64,000 nucleotides of DNA. It comes from Porites lobata. Taxonomy: Eukaryota > Cnidaria > Anthozoa > Scleractinia > Poritidae. Positions within the stretch are counted from its first letter, which is position 1; the number at the start of each line of letters is the position of its first letter. Of the stretch, positions 57,231 to 64,000 are shown piece after piece. The notes under the pieces were generated by a model, which did no database searches, was not told the origin of the DNA, and saw only the letters and a list, made by a program, of their open reading frames with translations. The position numbers were made by a program, and so were the translations under genes. The DNA lies in NCBI GenBank assembly GCA_942486035.1, contig CALNXK010000003.1, positions 121,001 to 185,000 on the forward strand, written 5' to 3'.

Positions 57231-57983
57231 TTATGATCGGGAACTTATGTTATTTCTTCTCTACTTTTCAGTGATTACCCTGCGCATCAGAGCATTGATG
57301 GATTAGCTTTAGTACAAACCAATATTTGTATAATGGCTTATCTTTTTTTCTGGTTTCTTATAACGCAATTATCATTGTCGTCTTAGGTTAATGCGATTTC
57401 AATAATTATGTTATCATGATCAGAGCACTCTGGCAATAGTCTCATTCACATTGACATAACACATTTCCAGTTAACCTCTTTAGAGTGAAGCTGGGAGAGA
57501 CCGGCCATTTAGCCGTATCAAACGTGGAATATCAGAATACTGAGCACAAAAATTAGAGTTTCGTCAAATGAGTTAGTTGATAACGCAGGTGTTTTCTGGG
57601 GTCACGTGACAACTCTTAGGCCAATTGTACATTAGCGCGCCGTCTGCCTACCCGGCTGTTCCCTGAACGTTCACTGCTTTGAACGGCTTGGAAACTAAAA
57701 TTTGATAGCATTTTGTTTTGAATAAGGGTATGGGCATGATTTTCAGTTGAACATGCCTAGCGAGCGTAAAAATCGCATCCAGTCTGAGGATTAATGAGAG
57801 AGGGAAAATTTTATATATTTAGGCATGACAAAATTCAAGGGAACATTGGTACTTAGAAATACCATCTCATAGGCATGGAAAAAATGGGTTCATGCCCTCG
57901 CAGCCCAAAATTGACCCAGCCAACCTTAGGTCCCAGATCTCTCGCCGGGTTGATCATTCATTCCCAGTTTTTGCTCCTCTGGT

Positions 57984-58063
57984 TTGGCATGCCGGGCATG
58001 CCGATGGTGAAGCCACTTGGTTTGACATGCCCGGCATGCCAGGCAAGAAATTGGCATGCCCAG
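57984..58063. repeat. GCATGCC-rich repeat cluster A
   Basis: At least five RCATGCC(G/C)GGCATGCC-type palindromic units occur within 80 bp. The same motif is clustered again at 61383–61490. Confidence 0.6.
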
Positions 58064-58654
58064 CGAGACTGATTTTGATGTTCGCGTCAGCATCATATCC
58101 TGAGAATCACATATAATCGCCAAATATATCTTAGGGAGCTTAAAGTTACAGGTTTCATGCCTGGCAATAAATGCAGATTATAACAAAAAAAGTCATGTTT
58201 TGTCACAATGTGTGTCACGGGATCGACTGGCAAAACTGAAGACAGAAGCCTGGATTTATAAATAAAAAGCACAACAAAACAACATTATTCATGCATAAAA
58301 TAGAATACTTAACTTGCAATCAAAGATCAATCCTTTTATTTCAAACCGATACTGACATTTCTGGGTCCAGATTTAAATTTGATCGGGGAAAAGCGTCTTA
58401 AACAATAAGATAACAAATCTTCTCAGGATGAACTTATCCATGCTTAAGTTTTATGGCGTCGGAATGTTTCCCGGCCAACAGCATTAAAAGACTGGTGAAA
58501 ATTAAGCTTACCAGGTCGTTCAAGTCACTACGACAGTACGACGATAATACTGCAAAGACGTTCTGATTTGGTGAATTTGGACTGCCTTCTCAGAGAGATT
58601 TTGCTTAGTTTTTCAGTGCACTCCTTGTCGGCTATCCGAATCTCGCAAACTGTT

Positions 58655-58915
58655 TTACTCCTTGCTGACGATAGTCCTTTGAGCAACGTCATCTGCGTCA
58701 TCCGAAGATACCCCGAGCACGCACGAAATCGGCCGAATTTCCGCAGAAGCGTTTTCGGATGACGATGAATCTAGTTTGTTGTAGCGTGGCAGTTGTGGCG
58801 TCACGATGTCGTCATGTCTCTTCGCACTTGTTTGTCTTTTTTTTCTGCGGTGCATGGTTGAGATGTTGGTGAATGCTGAACAAGAAATGGATTCTGCGAG
58901 AGACTGTAAGTACAA
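58655..58915 (-). other. Small GC-richer ORF, unrecognised (possible exon)
   Basis: The frame from the internal ATG at 58855 encodes about 66 residues. It begins with a basic stretch (MHRRKKRQ), then is Ser-rich and acidic (DSSSSENASAE; SSDDADD), and ends at TAA 58655. Its composition differs from the AT-rich surroundings. There is no family match that I recognise and no partner exon. Confidence 0.2.
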
Positions 58916-61369
58916 ATTTAGTATTAATTTGGTAAAGAAAAAGCCTGAATATTGAACAAATCCCGTGAATTAGCCTTTAGGCATTCAGTTTATCTTGCTG
59001 TTGAGCATGCCTAAGAACTCCGGCAAAAGTGGTTGTCATCTCGTTCACTTCGGATTGTTTCTGTTTGTTTGTCTTGTAATCTTCTTCTGCTGCTAAGAAG
59101 ACTAGAGAAAACTTCAATAATAAGAAACCAAAGCTAAAAAAAGTCAGATCTAATTTTATAGCTCGAGTATAATTATTTTTGGTACCTACGGTCATATTTT
59201 TTTCACTGTACTGGTAAAGTTACTTATTTTTGCTGCATAGTTTGACTGTTGTTTGAAAGACAATCAAAAGGATATTACAATCACTTTTGGAGACAAAATA
59301 AAATATCCGTAAATCAAATGCCAAAATCAGATTTGGATTTCGCTTTAAAAAAATGAACATGCCGCGTGTGTCAGTGCAAAGTTGTAAACAACTCAATATA
59401 AGCAGTCTGTGAATGTGCGTTTAGGTCCACAAAACTAATTTTTCTTTTGGACATCTCATCCAAGCAAAGACTTAATGCTTACATTGCTTGTCTACGAGTG
59501 TACTACAAAATGCTTTGCTACAGTAAGCCTCTGAGAGGCGATTCTGGTAAATTTATAGGACGCTAAAATGCAAATAATTCTAAGCTTAAACAACCTGGCT
59601 GGGTCCGACTTTTGAATTACAAAATGTTCACGTTTGCCGGCTCTACTTTCAATGAACATGGTTTTTGAAATGATTTTGTACTATTTTATGATTAAATTAT
59701 GATTGGGTTATAAAGCTTTTAAAACGGACGAAAACTAAGCTAATAAGCATGTTCAATGTAAAAAACTAAGATTTAGTCGCTTTTTCAACTTTGCTTTGTG
59801 GGCCGAAAAATTTACCTTTACGCAAAAACAAAAGCAAACAATGAGGCTTTTATTCGACATATTTTCTGAGAATTTTATCTGATCAATTTAATGTCACTAG
59901 CATTATTTTCGTATAGGAATTTTCCTAATTATATGAGCTTTTAATTTAATAATTTTGATACTCTATAAACTTCTCATTTGATAGCCTCACTTTTCTATAC
60001 ACCGATTGAGAAACAAATTCGCACTCGTTAAATCCTATTTTATGACCTATTTATTAGAACACTAGGTAACATACGAAATGATGTAACCGGACAGGCTTTA
60101 ACCTTTGGTCCTAATTTATTTTTTCTTCGCAACCCCTAATCAGTTGACGGGCCGTGAGAGAATATCGCCACAAAAAGATGCGAAAAAGTTTTCGCTGAGT
60201 TTCCTTTACATATTCCGGCTTTATATGGGTCTACACCTTACCTGCTTAAAAATGAAACTGTTGTTCAATTAAGTGTCAGTCAAATTCGGTATAATCTTGA
60301 CTTGCAAATCCAAATGCAAAGGTTTATTTCGCAGTAGAAAAGCGTGTAAACATCATCGAACAGCGCAATGTAAATTGGCTAATGTGAAACCACGTTTCTT
60401 TCACTTTATTTACCATGCATTTATCTCAATTGCACACTCTTGTGAAATTAGCCTCAGACAATTAGTTGCGACCTTTAACAGACTCAACAAGCCAGTATGA
60501 AAATATGTTAAGAGAAGCTGAGTCTACATGTACTATTTCTTTTTTTCATATTGCCCTTGCATGTGTTAACATTCCATTTCTTTTTTGTTACAGGTAACTT
60601 CCAGACATGACGAGGAGATAATTACTTTTCTAGAGAGCAATTCTTTGATACTGTCAGTTATTACTGACTTACTTTGAGTTAAAAAGAAAGAACACAGACA
60701 CTGGTAATGACACAAAAACATTAATTCTCGGCAAGCCTACAAAACAAGAAAGAGGAAATCAGACTTTCTAACAGCTTTTCTAACGTAGGGAAAATTGCGT
60801 TAGAGAGATTTGTAATTGCAACGTTATATTCAAGCACATTGCATTATCAAACATCATAATTTACTGAATAATGAACAGTGATTTTGGGGCTTAGCTCAGT
60901 TTGTAATGAACTTTGAAAGATATTCTGTAACCTTGCATTTTTAAAAGCTTTCATGGAACATAGATGCATTTTATTATACAATGAAAATGGTCTCTGTCTC
61001 TTTTTTTACTGATTTCAGTCAATTCCATTTTATTCGCAATGTGAAATGGGAATCCTATTAAAGACTCATTAAAAGGGGTGAGGAGTTTTTACAATCCCCC
61101 AACAGGTCATCTCCACGATGACGCTGTTTTATTACTACGGACGAATCCCTCAGGGTTTTACTTGCTTGTGAAAATTAGAGCTTTTGTTATTTAAAGTTCT
61201 CTGGGACAACCAAATCTATGAAAATGAAAGGAATAGCAATGACGTCATCGTGTAACCGTACATCAAAAGATAAGCACTGTGATCTGTTTAGTTTTGTTTT
61301 TTGTTTTTAGCCAGGCTTAAAATATCTGTAGATTCAAGGAATTATAACCTGTGCGTTGAGAGCATGGCA

Positions 61370-61490
61370 GAGACCAATTTTGGCATGCCCGGCATGACCC
61401 AGATTATGGCACGCCCGGAATTCCAGAGAATTTAGCATGCCGGGCATGTCAGAAAATTTAGCATGCCCGGCATGCCGGAGATTTTGCTGG
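61370..61490. repeat. GCATGCC-rich repeat cluster B
   Basis: GGCATGCCCGGCATG, GCATGCCGGGCATG and GCATGCCCGGCATGCCGG recur with spacers reading AGAATTTAG/AGAAAATTTAG. GCATGC-containing DNA continues to about 61805. Confidence 0.6.
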
Positions 61491-64000
61491 GTATGAATTA
61501 CTTATTACTAGAACCTAGGCTTCTCGCGGCCTGGGTGAGAAGGTCATAGAACCTCAAATTATGCTTACAGGGCATGCGAAATTCTGTTGCATGCCAATTT
61601 CAATGCAAAACCACTCTGGGGCCACCCCCTCTATTACCAGTGAGCAAATCATTGACAATAGGCATGCGAAAAATCCTTGCATGCTAACCAACAATGAAAA
61701 CATAGCAGAAATGTCCTCAATTGCTGAGTCATGCCCTAGGGGAGGCTTTAAAATACAGAATTTCCTGACATGGATGAGGGAATTTTCCGTAAACAGCATG
61801 TGATCATGCCGGCTAGGACGTATTGCCTCCGTATTGCCCCTTTTTACAGCTAGCTAGGCTCATTTTTAGGTTCCATGGCCTGAAATGACGAAAAATTCAT
61901 GCCCTAAATGTAAAAAGTCCAAAAACGTCCTCGAAATTTTAGTTTCCAAGCCGTTTTTGAAAATAAATACTAACTTTGCTCGGCCGAAACTATGCTTGTG
62001 CTGCAGGATAATGCGGTAGTAATTAATTGGTAGTAATATTCAGAAGCTGAGGATTGGCATTGAGTGGCTTTCTGAACTTCAGTGGTACTGAGCATTGAAC
62101 TTCACGGTATTAGTGTAAACTTGATGCGAACTATGAGAATCGCCCGGACTCATTATAACTCGTTGAAATAGAGGGAAAGAGATTGAGTCGTAACGGGAAA
62201 AGATGGTAAGAACATTTATCGACAATTTGAAAGTCGTGAATTCGGTCAATTTAGGGTTTTCCATTGAAGGAAAATTTTAATTTAATATATATAAATGTAT
62301 TTTTTTACTTAATATTTGACAATGTTTGCTTACAAATAGAGACAAACTTCCGCGACAGCGACGCAAGACAGTCACGTCTTATCAGGAGACATGGGGCGGT
62401 AAGTCCGGCTAATCAATCTGCGCCAAAAAACTGAGCATGGCTCCTCGGATTAAACTACGTTGAACTCATTAAGAACAGTTGAGTAAAAAAAGATCAATAT
62501 GAAAATTGCTGCTAAACATAGTCTCTTCGTTAAAAGCCACAAACTAATTTAATTATCCGAGGAGTTATTAATAAACCAACAAATTTGATTGTCAGCTAGG
62601 ATAATATAAACACTGCACAATGAAAAACTGAAAGAGAAAAACTGAGAGAAACATGTGAGACTTGGTCAAGATATAGAAACTTTTCTGAAAATCAGCGATT
62701 GTTTTCTCGATGTTTACCATGAACAGCTAATTTGTCGTGCGGTATTCTCGGTGGGAAAGAATCTCGAATTTTTGAAAGGGTGTGACTAATTCCTTACCCA
62801 TTTTCCCAACCAAAACCTGCCATGTTTTGTAGCAATCGTCAAACCTGTCCCCTGAAGGTATCCAGAACAGTCTTAAAAATTGATTTACGCTTGTTTTCAG
62901 TTGAAAGTTGCTCAAATACCTCTCTGTGGAGCGGTACTCCGCATACAAAGTTAAGTGCGTAACTGTTCGACTTACTTAAGGTGGAACTCCATAGACGGAA
63001 GGGGGCGATTGAGTTCTAGCAGAGGAGCCGAATTACGTTATAATGAAACAATTTCATATTTTCGGCTCATTTCTAGACTCACAGTGTCTTCGGCTCAAGT
63101 GTGATCTCAAGATCAAGGTCAAGGATGTCTCTAGATCTAGCTAGTGTTGAAAATGCTGTATGAACTTTTGACTCAGGTGTCTACTGTGAGAGCCTCGAAT
63201 TTTATTGCCAAAAAATCGCTTTCAAATCAGTTTGTTATGTTGACGACCATAAGCACAGAAATAAGTGCTGTCTTGTTGCTGTTTTCATCAAAAGTGCCAA
63301 AACCTGACATAAAGTTTATTCTTGCACGCGAACTTTAAAAGGTAGACTGCCTAGAGTCTGACTCGAAAACCTTACGGTTTATTTACGGGCCGGCTAGGCA
63401 TGTCTTTTACTTTTTCCTACATATTTTTTTCAAATCAAACATCTATATCAAACGCTTTTTCTCTAAAATACAGTATTTCAGTAAAATAAGAAAATTGAGA
63501 AATGAGAATAAAATTGTTGTTGTTGTAATAAGTAGTTTTTAGAGTAAGAGGTGGTACGCTTTCAGGAAATAAACAAATACAGGGATCGGGAGACAAGTAC
63601 AACTACCAAACAAACTCTGAATAGGTATTTTTCTCTGTTTTTATTGTGTCACCCGGGGAAATACTACAAGGTTGTATTTTTACATTTTATTCTTTTATCA
63701 TCTTTATTCTTTTTTCAGAAATAACGTACTATCGCTGAAGAAGAGAAACGAAAACAAGTGTCTTATGCCGGTCAGATTGCATCTGAAGTCTCTCTTGGTT
63801 GAGCACAAAAACACCAAAAACCGTATTCACCAAATTGCAACAGAGGAAATCGAATATTCTCATTGGCTATACTTTTGTTTAGTTGTCCAGTTAGTTCTAA
63901 TAAAAGCGCTTTTTAAAAAAGGTTATAAAAAAAGTGTTAAGTTCTAGCAACTATTTTCTTAAAGATTTCAAAAGTATGTTCAAACAATATCCGCAGTGAT

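Larger units (their letters stand above)
52698..64000. other. Gene-poor terminal region
   Basis: The Kazal promoter should lie just above 52697; an inverted CCAAT is near 52820 but no TATA box is clear. Beyond the repeats listed I see no supported gene. Isolated splice-like segments (60598–60655, 62340–62399, 63720–63790) could be exons of a gene continuing past the window, but their phases do not join into one model. Confidence 0.5.

Noticed and set aside
62340..62399. Segment with AG before it and GTAAGT after it, open in all frames
   Set aside because: It cannot be joined in phase to the other splice-like segments at 58855–58908 and 60598–60655. It could still be an exon of a gene beyond the window.

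Overview
The window is nuclear DNA from a marine invertebrate, most likely an anthozoan cnidarian (stony coral or relative). It is AT-rich. Genes are split into many short exons with consensus GT–AG introns, and much of the rest is small inverted-repeat transposons and tRNA-derived SINEs. The species is an inference from gene structure and repeat style; no marker here fixes it.

Layout. (1) 949–6586, minus strand: a complete 8-exon PPT2-type lysosomal thioesterase gene (291 aa). (2) 6587–6806: a 220-bp head-to-head promoter with CCAAT boxes in both orientations, an E2F-type site and two YY1-like motifs. (3) 6807–39557, plus strand: a complete 50-exon FANCI gene (1,381 aa). The exons join in one open frame, and the protein keeps the monoubiquitinated lysine and the SQ cluster of the Fanconi anaemia ID complex. 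Its introns hold a 5'-truncated non-LTR retrotransposon with a frameshift, Ty3/gypsy relics, SINEs and many MITEs, including a multi-level nested insertion in intron 1. (4) 39558–45263: intergenic, with a MITE in the presumed FANCI 3' UTR, a SINE and palindromic elements. (5) 45264–52697, minus strand: a three-exon gene for a secreted 358-aa protein with a signal peptide, five Kazal domains and a basic tail. (6) 52698–64000: no gene I can support; palindromic elements, GCATGC-rich repeats and one small GC-richer ORF.

The three genes are not an operon. PPT2 and FANCI share a divergent promoter; their products act in lysosomal lipid/thioester turnover and in DNA crosslink repair. The Kazal gene converges on FANCI.

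I found no clear new biological system. The most interesting non-genic signals are two MITE families defined by exact target-site duplications (9 bp and 6 bp), the nested insertions, and a recurring stem-loop followed by GAAACGT that resembles part of a hammerhead ribozyme core.
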